NCBI RefSeq assembly: GCF_000730385.1
Contig: NZ_CP008849.1
Location: 4,216,001-4,280,000 of the forward strand
DNA: 64,000 nucleotides
From: Alteromonas australica
GTDB taxonomy: Bacteria; Pseudomonadota; Gammaproteobacteria; Enterobacterales; Alteromonadaceae
Direction of reading: 5' to 3'
The notes under the pieces are model-generated. The model made no database searches. It saw only the letters and a list, made by a program, of their open reading frames with translations, and had not been told where the DNA came from. Shown piece after piece: positions 1 through 9,548 of this stretch; positions within the stretch are counted from its first letter, which is position 1; every line of letters begins with the position of its first letter. Made by a program: the position numbers and the translations under genes.

Positions 1-484
1 GTGCGCCCCACACCCGTACATTGAAGTAAGCGGTTAAGTGGCCCTGTACATCATCGGCCGGATTAGAGAGCGCAATGCCCGCGTGCAAAACAGGCATCTG
101 CAGCGCCCACAGCATTAAGCCTAAAAGCACCGCAACCAGTGCGGTTTGCCATAACACTTTGGCCGAGGCTAGCTTTGCATTTTGCTGACCTTTAGCCTGC
201 GCGCTAAGACCTGTAGAAGACATGCGAAGAAAGCCACACACCCAGTAGATTTGCGTAATAATCAGCGCCCCTACAGACGCGCCCGCTAGCATAGCGGTAG
301 ATTGCATATGACCAAGCACAGCAGTATCCACTAAGCCTAACAAAGGTGTGGTAACATTCGCGATGATCATAGGCACGGCCAATGCAATAAGGCGGGTATT
401 GTCTTGCCAAAAGCGCTTTTGTTGGCGCGGTGTTTGCTGTTGAATTTGCTGAGCATGTTGCTCAGTCTTTTGGTTTTGGTGCAT
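1..484 (-). CDS. dinF: DinF-type MATE family efflux protein (N-terminal part, cut by window edge)
   Basis: Reading leftward from an ATG at 484, the frame stays open to base 1, giving about 161 N-terminal residues. A polar, Gln-rich start is followed by membrane segments. The stretch PMIIANVTTPLLGLVDTAV and then the FLRMSSTGLSAQAKG motif are typical of the DinF branch of MATE multidrug/Na+ antiporters. In E. coli dinF lies directly behind lexA; here lexA is on the same strand about 10.8 kb away with the oxidase operon between them. No CTGT-N8-ACAG SOS box is visible before the start, so SOS control is not supported here. The family call is firm; the substrate is unknown. Confidence 0.85.
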   Translation of the reverse strand, partial: MHQNQKTEQHAQQIQQQTPRQQKRFWQDNTRLIALAVPMIIANVTTPLLGLVDTAVLGHMQSTAMLAGASVGALIITQIYWVCGFLRMSSTGLSAQAKGQQNAKLASAKVLWQTALVAVLLGLMLWALQMPVLHAGIALSNPADDVQGHLTAYFNVRVWGA

Positions 485-544
485 TAACCTTGTGCCCAAT
501 AGCCCTTATCCGGTAAGGGTGAGAAAATTAAACAGGAATAAAAA

Positions 545-1672
545 ATGAAGTGTATCACGCTCTTTTCTCTCTGCGCTTGTCTTCGTTCAACCTACGCCAT
601 ACTGATATTACTGCTTGCTAGTACTACTGCAGTGTCAGCCGCAGATACGCCCGACAACAGTGTGTTAAAACACAATGCCGTGATATTGCTTTATCATCAT
701 GTTTCAGAAGAAACGCCCGCGAGTACCAGTATTAGTCCCGACACGTTCGAGTCACATATGGCGTACCTCAGCAAGCACCATACTGTGATCGCATTAACCC
801 AAGCCGTTGATGCCATTACTGGCGGTGCCAGTTTGCCTGAGAACAGCGTGGTGATTACATTTGACGACGGCTATGCGAATATTTTACATAATGCCCATCC
901 AATTTTAGCCAAATACGGATTTCCGTACACCGTATTTATAAATCCAAACGAGATAGGGGCTCATCGTCAGCAGCTAACTTGGCAACAGGTCGACGCTATG
1001 CACAACGAAGGCGTCACCTTTGCGAATCACACGCTAGATCATATTCATATGTTGGATAACAGCCAAACAAATACACACTGGCTAGCAGATGTTTGGCAAA
1101 ATGTTGAACAGGCAGAAGCCACTTTAAAAGACAAAGTAGGCGTCTCACTTCAGTATTTAGCATACCCTTTTGGTGAATTTAACGAACCGCTAGCAGCTCA
1201 AGTCAAACGCGCAAATTATATAGGCTTTGGCCAGCATTCAGGCGCAGTAGGCCCGTTAAGTGACACCAGCGCTTTACCTCGCTTCCCTGCTGCCGGCCCT
1301 TATTCCAATCTTGCCACGTTAAAAACCAAGTTAAAAAGTATTGCCATGCCGGTGGTTAATAGCACCGTGGTGAATCCAGCGTTAACGTCTCACACTCCGC
1401 CCGCATCAGTGACATTAACCATTGGCAATGCAGATACGGGGTTAGATATTGCTTCAGATGTCAGCATTACACAAACACAGTGCTTCTTTGGCGGAGAAAA
1501 AATCTCGACAAAAACCAGCCCAAATAAAATTACCTTTTACCTAGAAACTCAATTACCCACCGGGCGCTCGCGAGTGAACTGTACTGCCCCTTCAAAGGCT
1601 CACAGAGGCAGATATTACTGGTATTCCCAGCCCTTTTTTGTGGCTAACGAACTGGGACGTTACCCGGATTAA
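545..1672 (+). CDS. Secreted polysaccharide deacetylase (NodB-homology, CE4-type)
   Basis: A 375-aa protein with an N-terminal signal sequence (hydrophobic residues about 17-32, probable cleavage after the Ala-rich VSAA). The NodB fold is marked by the TFDDGY motif (D107 catalytic base, D108 metal ligand) and by the NHTLDH motif (H162 and H166 metal ligands). The family removes N-acetyl or other acyl groups from polysaccharides such as chitin, peptidoglycan or poly-GlcNAc. About 100 C-terminal residues after the catalytic region look like a separate beta-rich domain with two Cys. An AGGA ribosome site sits about 7 nt before the ATG. It is divergent from dinF. The exact substrate cannot be read from the sequence. 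Confidence 0.85.
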   Translation: MKCITLFSLCACLRSTYAILILLLASTTAVSAADTPDNSVLKHNAVILLYHHVSEETPASTSISPDTFESHMAYLSKHHTVIALTQAVDAITGGASLPENSVVITFDDGYANILHNAHPILAKYGFPYTVFINPNEIGAHRQQLTWQQVDAMHNEGVTFANHTLDHIHMLDNSQTNTHWLADVWQNVEQAEATLKDKVGVSLQYLAYPFGEFNEPLAAQVKRANYIGFGQHSGAVGPLSDTSALPRFPAAGPYSNLATLKTKLKSIAMPVVNSTVVNPALTSHTPPASVTLTIGNADTGLDIASDVSITQTQCFFGGEKISTKTSPNKITFYLETQLPTGRSRVNCTAPSKAHRGRYYWYSQPFFVANELGRYPD

Positions 1673-1694
1673 GGCGACACAGTCGACAGTAAAG

Positions 1695-2282
1695 CTACAC
1701 GTTTAGAGAAAAGCGAACAAAGCCACTATTTACCGCCAATTCGCTAAAATTAAGCCGTTGATAGAAGCGAATGGCGGGAATGTTCGACAACTGAACATCC
1801 AACACGATTGTCTGTTTTTTCAGTGTGCGCGCGTGAGTAATCATGTGCGCGATCATAAAGCGGCCGACACCTGATTTTCTATGCGCTGTATCCACCGCAA
1901 TATGCCCAAGCATGAGTTCATGTGGTGTGGGCGGAACTAGCCCAACAGACACCGCTTGATTGCGCATGAGTACAAGCATAGATTCATCAAGGGAGTAAAA
2001 GGTGGTAATGCTGTCTAAGGTGGCGCGGTCAAATGCGCTCCCTAGCTTGGTATGCCAGGCCGTTACCACACCGACAACGTTATTATCCTTCACAGCTACC
2101 CAATGGTTTTGACAACCATACTGGCCTTGCGCTTTACACCATGCATGATGCAGAAAAGCGCGCGTCTTTTCCTCGTCTTCGTCGCCGAAGATAGAGACTA
2201 ATAATTCGTATGCGGCCGACAGAATTAGAGGTACAGCCGATGCCGCGTCTGTTGGCACGCCCTTTCTTATAGTTAATGTCAT
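1695..2282 (-). CDS. GNAT family N-acetyltransferase, last gene of the oxidase operon
   Basis: A 195-aa protein with the GNAT acetyl-CoA binding region: GHIAVDTAHRKSGVGRFMI near residues 126-144 carries the R/Q-x-x-G-x-G/A loop, followed by VLDVQLSNIPAIRFYQRLNF, the usual motif B and C-terminal strand. The ATG is one base after the stop of the sco gene, so it is probably co-transcribed with the cytochrome oxidase assembly genes. The acceptor substrate is unknown. A link to oxidase biogenesis is suggested only by position. Confidence 0.8.
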   Translation of the reverse strand: MTLTIRKGVPTDAASAVPLILSAAYELLVSIFGDEDEEKTRAFLHHAWCKAQGQYGCQNHWVAVKDNNVVGVVTAWHTKLGSAFDRATLDSITTFYSLDESMLVLMRNQAVSVGLVPPTPHELMLGHIAVDTAHRKSGVGRFMIAHMITHARTLKKQTIVLDVQLSNIPAIRFYQRLNFSELAVNSGFVRFSLNV

Positions 2283-2283
2283 A

Positions 2284-2931
2284 CTACTTTTTCGAGGTAA
2301 TTACAGGCATATCAGCAAGTATTTGCTGTGCATCACTAATTGATAACGTGCCAATTTCTCGTTTAGGTTTAAAACGACCCAGCACTTCTCCGGTTGGGTT
2401 AACAAGTACAACCGACGCACTGTGATCCACCAGATAATTAGGATTATCTGTACTCTCAGCTATAGCGTACATCATGCCAAGGCTTCTCGCGAAAGGAAAT
2501 AAATCTTTGTGTTCACCTGTAAGCCCAATAAAGTCTTTATTGAAGTAACGAACATAATCGTTAAGACGTGCAGGCGTGTCTCGCTTAGGATCCACAGAGA
2601 CAAACACAACTTTGATAGGGTGAGTCGTATCTAACGCTTGTAGCTGAGGATAAATGCCATTTAATTCGGCCATTGTGGTGGGGCAAATATCTGGGCAAAA
2701 AGTATAACCTAAAAACAACAAGGTCCATTGCCCTTTCAAATTCTCTTCTGTAAAGGGAGCTTCATGGGTGTCGAGCAGCGAAAAAGGGGCAACCGTACGA
2801 GGCGTGGGATAAAGCTGAAAATACTGAACTTGCTTCACATCGTGAGATGGCGGGGCAATATATATTGCCCCTATAATGCCTGCAACCAGTGCAAAAAATG
2901 CAACAATTCCTACGAAAATGCGTTGATTCAT
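2284..2931 (-). CDS. sco: SCO1/SenC family copper chaperone for cytochrome oxidase
   Basis: A 215-aa membrane-anchored periplasmic protein: one N-terminal transmembrane segment (about residues 5-26), then a thioredoxin-like fold. The copper-binding FCPDICP motif gives C79 and C83, and H170 in the [11 protein letters not shown] motif is the third copper ligand of the family. Sco proteins deliver copper to the CuA centre of subunit II. The ATG overlaps the ctaB stop by four bases (ATGA), which indicates translational coupling. All expected ligands are present. Confidence 0.95.
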   Translation of the reverse strand: MNQRIFVGIVAFFALVAGIIGAIYIAPPSHDVKQVQYFQLYPTPRTVAPFSLLDTHEAPFTEENLKGQWTLLFLGYTFCPDICPTTMAELNGIYPQLQALDTTHPIKVVFVSVDPKRDTPARLNDYVRYFNKDFIGLTGEHKDLFPFARSLGMMYAIAESTDNPNYLVDHSASVVLVNPTGEVLGRFKPKREIGTLSISDAQQILADMPVITSKK

Positions 2932-3842
2932 AAACTTAATGGTACATAGTGATCCAAGAGTAATATCACAAACAATACCATGAGATGAATAATAGAAAAC
3001 CTAAAAGTTTGCATCGCCGTTTGGTTAGTCGGTGCAAATTTGAGTTTTAACGCGTAATACAAGAAACCGCCATTAAGCATAGTTGAGCCAATTAAATAAA
3101 TGAGGTCACTCATGCCGATTAAATATGGCAGTAAGCACACAAGGCTCAGCAGCACTGTGTATAAAAGGACAGAGGTTTTGGTAAATGCGACGCCATGGGT
3201 GACGGGCAACATGGGAATCTTCGCTTTCGCGTAATCCTTCTCCCTATGGATGGCTAATGCCCAAAAATGTGGTGGTGTCCAAGTAAACACAATAAGCACC
3301 AACAACAGAGCATGCGAATGCACTTCGCCGGTCACCGCCGTCCAACCTAACAAAGGTGGGGCGGCACCCGCCAACCCACCAATAACGATATTTTGTGGAG
3401 TAGCACGCTTCAGAAACATGGTGTATACAAAGGCGTATCCCACTAAGCTTGCGAGTGTTAGCCAGGCAGTTAACATATTGACCCATAACGCTAAAATGGC
3501 GAACCCAACCACTGCCAAACATACCGCAAACACTAACGCGTTAGGAATACTCACTTTTCCTTTCGCCACTGGACGGTTAAAAGTTCTTGCCATCATGCTA
3601 TCAATGCGATGGTCCACCACATGGTTAATGACTGCCGCCGATGCCGACAGCATCCCAATCCCTAATAAACCCGCTAAGAGCACAGTGGTCTCTACCCATT
3701 GAGGCGTGGCCAAGCACATCCCCACCAATGCCGTTAACAAGAGGAGCATAACCACATTGGGTTTCGTTAATTCGTAATAGTCGCGCCAAGTGGCGGCTTC
3801 GTAGCGTGCTGAACGTGATGATATAGATAAAGATTTAGCCAT
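2928..3842 (-). CDS. ctaB: Protoheme IX farnesyltransferase (haem O synthase)
   Basis: A 304-aa UbiA-family polytopic inner-membrane enzyme that adds a farnesyl group to haem b to give haem O, the precursor of haem A. The first Asp-rich prenyl-diphosphate motif is visible as N73-HVV-D77-HRI-D81, followed by ARTFNRP. About nine hydrophobic segments follow. It overlaps ctaA upstream by 8 bases and sco downstream by 4, so it is tightly coupled in the oxidase operon. The cyoE/ctaB names are equivalent; ctaB is chosen because of the aa3-type context. Confidence 0.95.
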   Translation of the reverse strand: MAKSLSISSRSARYEAATWRDYYELTKPNVVMLLLLTALVGMCLATPQWVETTVLLAGLLGIGMLSASAAVINHVVDHRIDSMMARTFNRPVAKGKVSIPNALVFAVCLAVVGFAILALWVNMLTAWLTLASLVGYAFVYTMFLKRATPQNIVIGGLAGAAPPLLGWTAVTGEVHSHALLLVLIVFTWTPPHFWALAIHREKDYAKAKIPMLPVTHGVAFTKTSVLLYTVLLSLVCLLPYLIGMSDLIYLIGSTMLNGGFLYYALKLKFAPTNQTAMQTFRFSIIHLMVLFVILLLDHYVPLSL

Positions 3843-4899
3843 AATGACCTCGTAGCCTACCGGCGTTTAACGAATAAGAAGAAGACGGACGTGAACTGAA
3901 TAAACGATGACTAGCCTGTAAAGTGTGAACTTTCCACGTTAATCCCACTAAACAGAGCAACAAAATAGCGGCCACAGCATTGTGTGCCACTGCCACAAAA
4001 AGGGGTAAACTCAATACGACATTACTTACCCCTAACGCCACTTGAGCACAAAGCGCAGTTAGCATTACGCCTACGCCTTTTTTTAACTGCCCTGAAGCAC
4101 TGTGGCGCAAACAAAGTATGGCGAAGAACAATAAATAGGCACAGGTGATGAGTGCGCCTGCGCGATGAACAATATGCATGGTCATCCTTTGCCCATAGTC
4201 GTGCGCACCGTATTCATAATTATCAGCTTCCGGAATCGTATAGGCACCTGAAAAATCCAGACGCTGCTGCCAACCGTCTTCACATATGGGCATATCGGTA
4301 CATGCTAACGCAGCGTAGTTCGCAGACGTCCACCCGCCCAATGCAATTTGAGCAACGAGAATCATCACAGCCAGCGCACTGGCGAAGCCTAACTGGCGCA
4401 ATCCCTTGGGCTGAGTCACTCGGCGATGTTCGCCGGAAGTGGGAAGGCGCAAGTAGAGTAAATAGAGGCAAGCAATGACACTAAACCCCCCTAATAAATG
4501 GCCCATGACCACCACGGGTAAGAGATTCAGGGTGACTGTCCACATACCTAACACCGCCTGAAAGGTAACCAAAGCTAGCAGGAGCAAGGGTAACTTAACC
4601 GGTGTGCCTTCCTTTCGCTTAATCACCGCCAGTGTGGCAATGGCTAAAATGCACAACCCCAATGCCCCCGCAAAATAACGATGAATCATTTCATTCCACG
4701 CTTTATGCGTTTCCACTGGGCGATGGGGAAACGCCTGATTGGCGGCATCAATTTTCGCCTCCGAGGTCGGTACGGTCAAATGACCGTAACACCCCGGCCA
4801 ATCAGGACACCCCAATCCAGCATCAGTCAAACGGGTATAGGCACCCAATACAATCACTACCGCGGCCAAAAACAAACTAAATAGCACTAATTTTTTCAT
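3835..4899 (-). CDS. ctaA: Haem A synthase (COX15/CtaA family)
   Basis: A polytopic membrane haem protein of about 354 residues that oxidises the C8 methyl group of haem O to give haem A. The N-terminus [21 protein letters not shown] and the later [20 protein letters not shown] carry the conserved Glu and His residues, and HIVHRAGAL and AHNAVAA supply the second His pair. The reading frame opens with a GTG at 4908, but the ATG at 4899 is preferred because AGGTGA lies at the right distance before it. The gene ends inside the start of ctaB. Confidence 0.94.
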   Translation of the reverse strand: MKKLVLFSLFLAAVVIVLGAYTRLTDAGLGCPDWPGCYGHLTVPTSEAKIDAANQAFPHRPVETHKAWNEMIHRYFAGALGLCILAIATLAVIKRKEGTPVKLPLLLLALVTFQAVLGMWTVTLNLLPVVVMGHLLGGFSVIACLYLLYLRLPTSGEHRRVTQPKGLRQLGFASALAVMILVAQIALGGWTSANYAALACTDMPICEDGWQQRLDFSGAYTIPEADNYEYGAHDYGQRMTMHIVHRAGALITCAYLLFFAILCLRHSASGQLKKGVGVMLTALCAQVALGVSNVVLSLPLFVAVAHNAVAAILLLCLVGLTWKVHTLQASHRLFSSRPSSSYSLNAGRLRGHYG

Positions 4900-4908
4900 T
4901 GTCTTCAC

Positions 4909-5454
4909 CTAGCCAATACGTGAAAGCTTTAGCAACTTTTTCATGTCGGCCAGTATGTTGCGACTCTCCATAACCGCCACGTCTTTATCGTCATCCATTT
5001 GGTATAGCAACACCGCATTGTTTAAGGTATCGACTATATATACCTTGCTATCGAGTAGTGGCGTGTCTGGTTTTTCAGAGAGTGGCTTAACCACAACATT
5101 GGGGTAATCCTTTGCCCAATCGAATGACGTGGTATCGCTGTTGGCCGTGACAAATACCACGGGTTCTGCGCGACTAGACTCCCGCCCTAATGCTAGCCAC
5201 ACTTGATTGATACTAAAAAGCGCGTTCTTACACGCTTGATCGCAGTCAGTGGGCAACACATACACGAGTCGCCACTTAGGTTTACTGTCCTGCACCATGC
5301 TAGAAACATTAATGGTAGGTTGTAATAACTGCCCTTTGTTAGTGGCTGCTTGCTCAAACCAGCCGTGGTCTAAAGCCAGCTTTGCCAGAACCACAGGAAG
5401 CACAAACACAGTCACCATTAGGATGAGGGTTTTCTTTGACGCTTTATTACTCAT
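4909..5454 (-). CDS. Membrane-anchored Sco-like CxxxC protein of unknown function in the oxidase operon
   Basis: A protein of about 181 residues. The start at 5454 is chosen because its ATG overlaps the surf1 stop (ATGAGTAA), although the frame is open a little further upstream. A single transmembrane segment covers about residues 8-26, then a periplasmic domain in which WRLVYVLPTDCDQACKNAL carries a Cys-x-x-x-Cys pair (C71, C75) at the place where Sco proteins have FCPDICP. The later strand-like VYIVDTLNNAVLLY resembles the end of a thioredoxin fold, but the Sco copper-ligand His is missing. It lies between surf1 and ctaA. I do not recognise a named family. A redox or copper-handling assembly factor is an inference. 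Confidence 0.8.
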   Translation of the reverse strand: MSNKASKKTLILMVTVFVLPVVLAKLALDHGWFEQAATNKGQLLQPTINVSSMVQDSKPKWRLVYVLPTDCDQACKNALFSINQVWLALGRESSRAEPVVFVTANSDTTSFDWAKDYPNVVVKPLSEKPDTPLLDSKVYIVDTLNNAVLLYQMDDDKDVAVMESRNILADMKKLLKLSRIG

Positions 5455-6154
5455 GGCTTGATTCCTTTTTAACAATAGCAAGGCCACCCACCACTACCGC
5501 TGCAACTGCAAGGGCAAACCATTGAATGGCATAACCAAGGTGTTTTTCTGGAGGCATGACAACAGGTGTGTAACGACGCAAAAAGACGCTATCTTCACCG
5601 GTTAACTCGATAACATAGGGTTGCAGTTTTCTGTCTAGCATCTGCTGAATCCGCGGTACAGACACTTGCTGCACCAGCGCGGGAAAGGTTTGATTAACAG
5701 AAGCTGGGTCGCGTACAAAGGGATTAAGACTCGGCTCACTAATTTTCCCTCTTAAATGAGACTCACCTGCGGCCACCTCCACGATAGGTAGAGTACGGGT
5801 TAAATTCGGTGCTGCCACCCAGCCAAAATTCACCAGTATCCAGCCCACATTAGTCAGTACCGGGGCAATCACATCAAACCCAACTTGACTATCAACCACT
5901 TGATTATCCACTAAAATAAGATGCTGGTTATCGACGTTACCGGTGAAATTAACATCCACATCTCGGGGGTCGTTCAGCTGCAAGGCGGTTAATAAACCAA
6001 CGGTTTCTTTTTGTTGCTTTTCCGTTATGCTATCCAAACGTTGTTGCTTTTGAGCCATGCGCTGTAACTGCCAAAAACCCAGAGAACTCAACGCAATGAC
6101 GACAATAAGAATAAACGTTGCAGCAAGCCAAATCCCGGGAGTACGTTGTGTCAT
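5447..6154 (-). CDS. SURF1 family cytochrome oxidase assembly protein
   Basis: A protein of about 235 residues with two transmembrane segments, one at each end, and a periplasmic domain between. The N-terminal LGFWQLQRMAQKQQRL and the C-terminal GYAIQWFALAVAAVVVGG are SURF1 hallmarks. SURF1 proteins help place haem A in subunit I. The frame starts at a TTG (6160), but the ATG at 6154 has a GGAGG ribosome site eight bases before it and is preferred. The gene starts only 32 bases from the divergent DUF2909 gene and its stop overlaps the next gene by 8 bases. Confidence 0.9.
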   Translation of the reverse strand: MTQRTPGIWLAATFILIVVIALSSLGFWQLQRMAQKQQRLDSITEKQQKETVGLLTALQLNDPRDVDVNFTGNVDNQHLILVDNQVVDSQVGFDVIAPVLTNVGWILVNFGWVAAPNLTRTLPIVEVAAGESHLRGKISEPSLNPFVRDPASVNQTFPALVQQVSVPRIQQMLDRKLQPYVIELTGEDSVFLRRYTPVVMPPEKHLGYAIQWFALAVAAVVVGGLAIVKKESSHE

Positions 6155-6186
6155 CAGCAACCCCTCCCGCTTACTGAGAGGTCATA

Positions 6187-6396
6187 ATGCTGATTAAAAT
6201 TGTGTTATTTGCTTTAGTTCTATACATGGTGGTAAACCTCTTTTTAGCGATGCGGGTCATGATTAAAAATGACCACAAAAAAGGGCCAATGAGCAAATAC
6301 ATTGGTCGCAGAGTGCTCACGTCAGCCATTATTGTGATTGTTATCTTGCTGGCCATAAGCACCGGATTAATTACGCCAAACCCTCGTCCTTATTAA
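6187..6396 (+). CDS. DUF2909 small twin-transmembrane protein, opposite to the oxidase operon
   Basis: A 69-aa protein with two hydrophobic helices (about residues 4-24 and 44-63) joined by a short basic loop (MRVMIKNDHKKGPMSKYIGRR). This matches the small DUF2909 membrane proteins found near cytochrome oxidase genes. A GAGAGG ribosome site sits six bases before the ATG. It is transcribed against the oxidase operon, between coxC and surf1, so a full-length operon transcript would be antisense to it. Its function is unknown; a role with the oxidase is inferred from position only. Confidence 0.8.
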   Translation: MLIKIVLFALVLYMVVNLFLAMRVMIKNDHKKGPMSKYIGRRVLTSAIIVIVILLAISTGLITPNPRPY

Positions 6397-6416
6397 GGAC
6401 GTATAGCGGTACAGCG

Positions 6417-7298
6417 CTACAGCACATACACAAACAAGAAGAGCATGACCCACACCACATCGACAAAATGCCAATACCAACTGCCTGCTTGAAAGGCGAA
6501 ATGGTTTTCAGGGGTAAAGTGCCCTTTAAGCACACGGAAAAACAGCACAATAAGTATTAGAGTACCCAAGGTAACGTGCATGCCATGAAAGCCTGTAAGC
6601 ATAAAGAAGGTATTGCCATAAATGCCCGACTGAAGGGTAAGCCCAAGATCACGATATGCGTGGATATATTCTTCAACTTGCAGGAACAAGAAACCCGTCC
6701 CCAATAAAATGGTAATACCCAACATGACGGTAAGCTGCTTGCGTTTGTTTTGTTCTAAACCCACATGTGCAAAATGTAAGGTTATGGAGGACACCAGCAA
6801 AATGACCGTATTAATGGTAGGCAAGCCAGCGGCACTCATGCGCTCTGTGGTTATGCCACCAGGGGTAGTCGTTAAGGGCCACATAGCTTCAAAAGTAGGC
6901 CACAATACTTCATTGGTCATTGCATTGTTTGATGCGCCTCCCAGCCAGGGCACAGCAATAAAACGTGCATAGTAGAGCGCGCCGAAAAATGCAGCAAAAA
7001 ACATGACTTCCGAGAAAATAAACCAACTCATACCTTGGCGATAGGAACGGCCCAGCTGATCGCTGTACAGGCCAGACATAGACTCATCAATTTGGTTTTT
7101 AAACCACCCCACCAACATCACCAATAATACGGCGATGCCAGCAAGTAAAATATGCCCACCGTAACCCGACTCGCCTTTGGTTGATTCAATCACATAGTTT
7201 CCCGCCCCTACCGCAATGAGGAAAAGGGCAACTGCACCTACTATAGGCCAGGGGCTTTGCGCAGGTACGTAATATTTTTGATACTCTTGTTGCATCAT
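6417..7298 (-). CDS. coxC: Cytochrome c oxidase subunit III
   Basis: A 293-aa polytopic protein with seven predicted membrane helices. Family signatures include FIFSEVMFFAAFFGALYYAR, LFLQVEEYIHAY, FFMLTGFHGMHVTLG and the closing WYWHFVDVVWVMLF. Subunit III stabilises the catalytic core of haem-copper oxidases. Two ATG codons stand together at the start; the second is better spaced from the AAGGAG site. It follows ctaG by about 20 bases. Confidence 0.96.
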   Translation of the reverse strand: MMQQEYQKYYVPAQSPWPIVGAVALFLIAVGAGNYVIESTKGESGYGGHILLAGIAVLLVMLVGWFKNQIDESMSGLYSDQLGRSYRQGMSWFIFSEVMFFAAFFGALYYARFIAVPWLGGASNNAMTNEVLWPTFEAMWPLTTTPGGITTERMSAAGLPTINTVILLVSSITLHFAHVGLEQNKRKQLTVMLGITILLGTGFLFLQVEEYIHAYRDLGLTLQSGIYGNTFFMLTGFHGMHVTLGTLILIVLFFRVLKGHFTPENHFAFQAGSWYWHFVDVVWVMLFLFVYVL

Positions 7299-7319
7299 GC
7301 TCTCCTTATCTCAGCTTAG

Positions 7320-7907
7320 TTACTTTCCAGTTTCAGGCTGAGGGACAATAAAGGGGTTCTGTTTTGGTTTGAGGTCGCCCGCTCTGGCGGTGACGTCATA
7401 AAGGGTGTATTGCAACGTAAAATAGGTAATGTCTTCTGGGAGTTGAGGATCCACATAAAACTGCATGGGCATATACGCCTCTGCCCCGGCTTCTAAAGGT
7501 TGTTGATTAAAGCAAAAACATTCCGTTTTGTTTAAATACAAGGCCGCGGTGCCAGGCGACACAGAGGGAATAGCTTGCGCGACTATATTTGTTGAAGCGG
7601 GGTTTCTTACATAGAAATTAACGGTACTCAATTCCCCCGGATGAACGTTTACCCGAGCGGTTTCAGCTCTGAATTCCCACGGCATACCCGTATTAGTCCG
7701 AGTGATAAACTCCACCGTGACGTGACGGTTTTCATCTATTTCTATGGACTGATAAGAGGCTGCTGAGTTCTCCGTTTTACCATTAATGCCAGCAATATCA
7801 CAAAATACATCGTAGAGGGGGACTAAGGCGAAACCAAACCCAAACATACCAACCACAATAATCAGTAATTTAACGACCATTTTGTTGTTTGCGTTTGCCT
7901 GAGTCAT
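7320..7907 (-). CDS. ctaG: Cytochrome c oxidase assembly protein CtaG/Cox11
   Basis: A 195-aa protein with one N-terminal membrane anchor (about residues 10-30) and a periplasmic immunoglobulin-like domain. The copper-binding ECFCFNQQ motif and the MPMQFYVDP stretch are diagnostic for Cox11. It delivers copper to the CuB site of subunit I. It sits between coxA and coxC, the usual place in proteobacterial aa3 operons. A GAGGGG ribosome site precedes the ATG. Confidence 0.95.
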   Translation of the reverse strand: MTQANANNKMVVKLLIIVVGMFGFGFALVPLYDVFCDIAGINGKTENSAASYQSIEIDENRHVTVEFITRTNTGMPWEFRAETARVNVHPGELSTVNFYVRNPASTNIVAQAIPSVSPGTAALYLNKTECFCFNQQPLEAGAEAYMPMQFYVDPQLPEDITYFTLQYTLYDVTARAGDLKPKQNPFIVPQPETGK

Positions 7908-7925
7908 GATTTCGCCCCTCTCGTC

Positions 7926-9542
7926 TTATTTCACTGTGGGAGGTGTTTCAAACGTGTGATAAGGCGCTGGAGATGGGATTTCCCATTCTAGTCCTTCGGC
8001 GCCTTCCCATACTTGGTTTGACACAGGCTCACCTTGTTTCTTACAAGCCTTAATTAGCAGGGCCAAGAAAATAAGCTGTGACAAACCAAAGGCGAAGCCC
8101 CCTAAGCTAATCCACTTATTAAAGTCTGCAAATTGCAATGCATAGTCGGGTATACGGCGGGGCATACCTGCCAAACCTACAAAATGCATAGGGAAAAAGA
8201 GCACATTGACGGAAATTAAAGAGCACCAAAAATGCCATTTCGCCAATCCTGTGTCGTACATTTTGCCAGTCCATTTCGGCAGCCAGTAATACACCGCCGC
8301 CATGATGGAAAACACAGCTCCCGTCACAAGAACATAGTGGAAATGCGCTACCACGAAATAGGTGTCGTGATACTGGAAATCCACAGGCGTAATAGCCAGC
8401 ATTAGCCCAGACAAACCACCGATAGTGAACAACACGATAAACGCAATGGCGAACATCATCGGTATTTCGAAGGTAAGTGACCCACGCCACATAGTGGCCA
8501 CCCAGTTGAATACTTTAACGCCGGTGGGCACCGATATAAGCATAGTGGCGAACATGAAAAACATTTCCATGTAGACTGGCATACCCGTGGTAAACATATG
8601 GTGAGCCCAAACCACAAACGACAGTAGCGCAATGGAGGCTGTCGCGTAGACCATAGAGGCATAACCAAAGAGTTTCTTGCGAGAAAACGTCGGTACTATC
8701 TGCGAAATAATGCCAAATGCAGGCAAAATCATAATGTAAACTTCTGGGTGACCAAAGAACCAGAAAATGTGCTGGAACATAACGGGGTCGCCACCGCCGG
8801 CTGCATCGAAGAAACTTGTACCGAAAAACTTATCCGTTAGTACCATGGTAACAGCGCCTGCCAGGACTGGCATCACAGCAATCAACAGAAAGGCGGTGAT
8901 AAGCCAAGTCCATACAAACAAAGGCATTTTCATCCAAGTCATGCCCGGCGCGCGCATATTGAATATAGTAACAATCACGTTAATCGCACCCATAATGGAG
9001 GAGATACCCATGATGTGTACCGAAAACACAAACAAGCCCGTTGAATCGTTGCTGTAAGTGGTAGAAAGTGGTGCGTAAAACGTCCATCCAAACGCAGGAC
9101 CACCGCCTTCCATAAATAGTGAACTTAACAGAATTAAGAAGGCACCCGGAAGTATCCAAAAACTCCAGTTATTCATGCGTGGTAACGCCATATCTGGAGC
9201 ACCAATCATCATAGGTATTAGCCAGTTTGCCAAACCGGTAAATGCCGGCATGACAGCCCCAAATACCATGATGAGGCCATGAACTGTTGTCATTTGATTA
9301 AAGAAGTTCGGTTCTACAATTTGTAGTCCAGGCTGAAATAACTCAGCGCGGATCACCATGGCCATGGCCCCGCCGACTAAAAACATAATAAAAGCGAACC
9401 ACAGGTATAAGGTACCTATGTCTTTATGGTTGGTGGTAAATAACCACCTCGTTATTCCTTTAGGGATGTGATCATGGTGATCATCGTGTGTGTCAGTCGC
9501 CGCAGAACCCGGCGCGATAATATCGGTAGCTTTACTCATCAT
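7926..9542 (-). CDS. coxA: Cytochrome c oxidase subunit I
   Basis: A 538-aa haem-copper oxidase catalytic subunit with about 12 helices. The low-spin haem ligand region ([12 protein letters not shown]), the CuB region with the His-Tyr cross-link motif ([18 protein letters not shown]), the His pair WAHHMF and the later HYVLVTG with [12 protein letters not shown] are all visible. The GHPEVY motif and [14 protein letters not shown] place it in the type A (aa3) class. It reduces oxygen to water while pumping protons. It lies 6 bases after coxB. Confidence 0.97.
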   Translation of the reverse strand: MMSKATDIIAPGSAATDTHDDHHDHIPKGITRWLFTTNHKDIGTLYLWFAFIMFLVGGAMAMVIRAELFQPGLQIVEPNFFNQMTTVHGLIMVFGAVMPAFTGLANWLIPMMIGAPDMALPRMNNWSFWILPGAFLILLSSLFMEGGGPAFGWTFYAPLSTTYSNDSTGLFVFSVHIMGISSIMGAINVIVTIFNMRAPGMTWMKMPLFVWTWLITAFLLIAVMPVLAGAVTMVLTDKFFGTSFFDAAGGGDPVMFQHIFWFFGHPEVYIMILPAFGIISQIVPTFSRKKLFGYASMVYATASIALLSFVVWAHHMFTTGMPVYMEMFFMFATMLISVPTGVKVFNWVATMWRGSLTFEIPMMFAIAFIVLFTIGGLSGLMLAITPVDFQYHDTYFVVAHFHYVLVTGAVFSIMAAVYYWLPKWTGKMYDTGLAKWHFWCSLISVNVLFFPMHFVGLAGMPRRIPDYALQFADFNKWISLGGFAFGLSQLIFLALLIKACKKQGEPVSNQVWEGAEGLEWEIPSPAPYHTFETPPTVK

Positions 9543-9548
9543 GCGCTC

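Noticed and set aside
408..421. CAAAAGCGCTTTTG, similar to the LacI-type operators near 62780
   Set aside because: It lies inside the dinF coding region (codons for QKRFW) and lacks the GA/TC flanks; chance similarity.
485..544. SOS box before dinF
   Set aside because: No CTGT-N8-ACAG or close variant on either strand in this gap.
3250..3702. 150-aa open frame opposite ctaB
   Set aside because: It lies fully antisense to a clear ctaB gene and shows no recognisable domain; a shadow frame.
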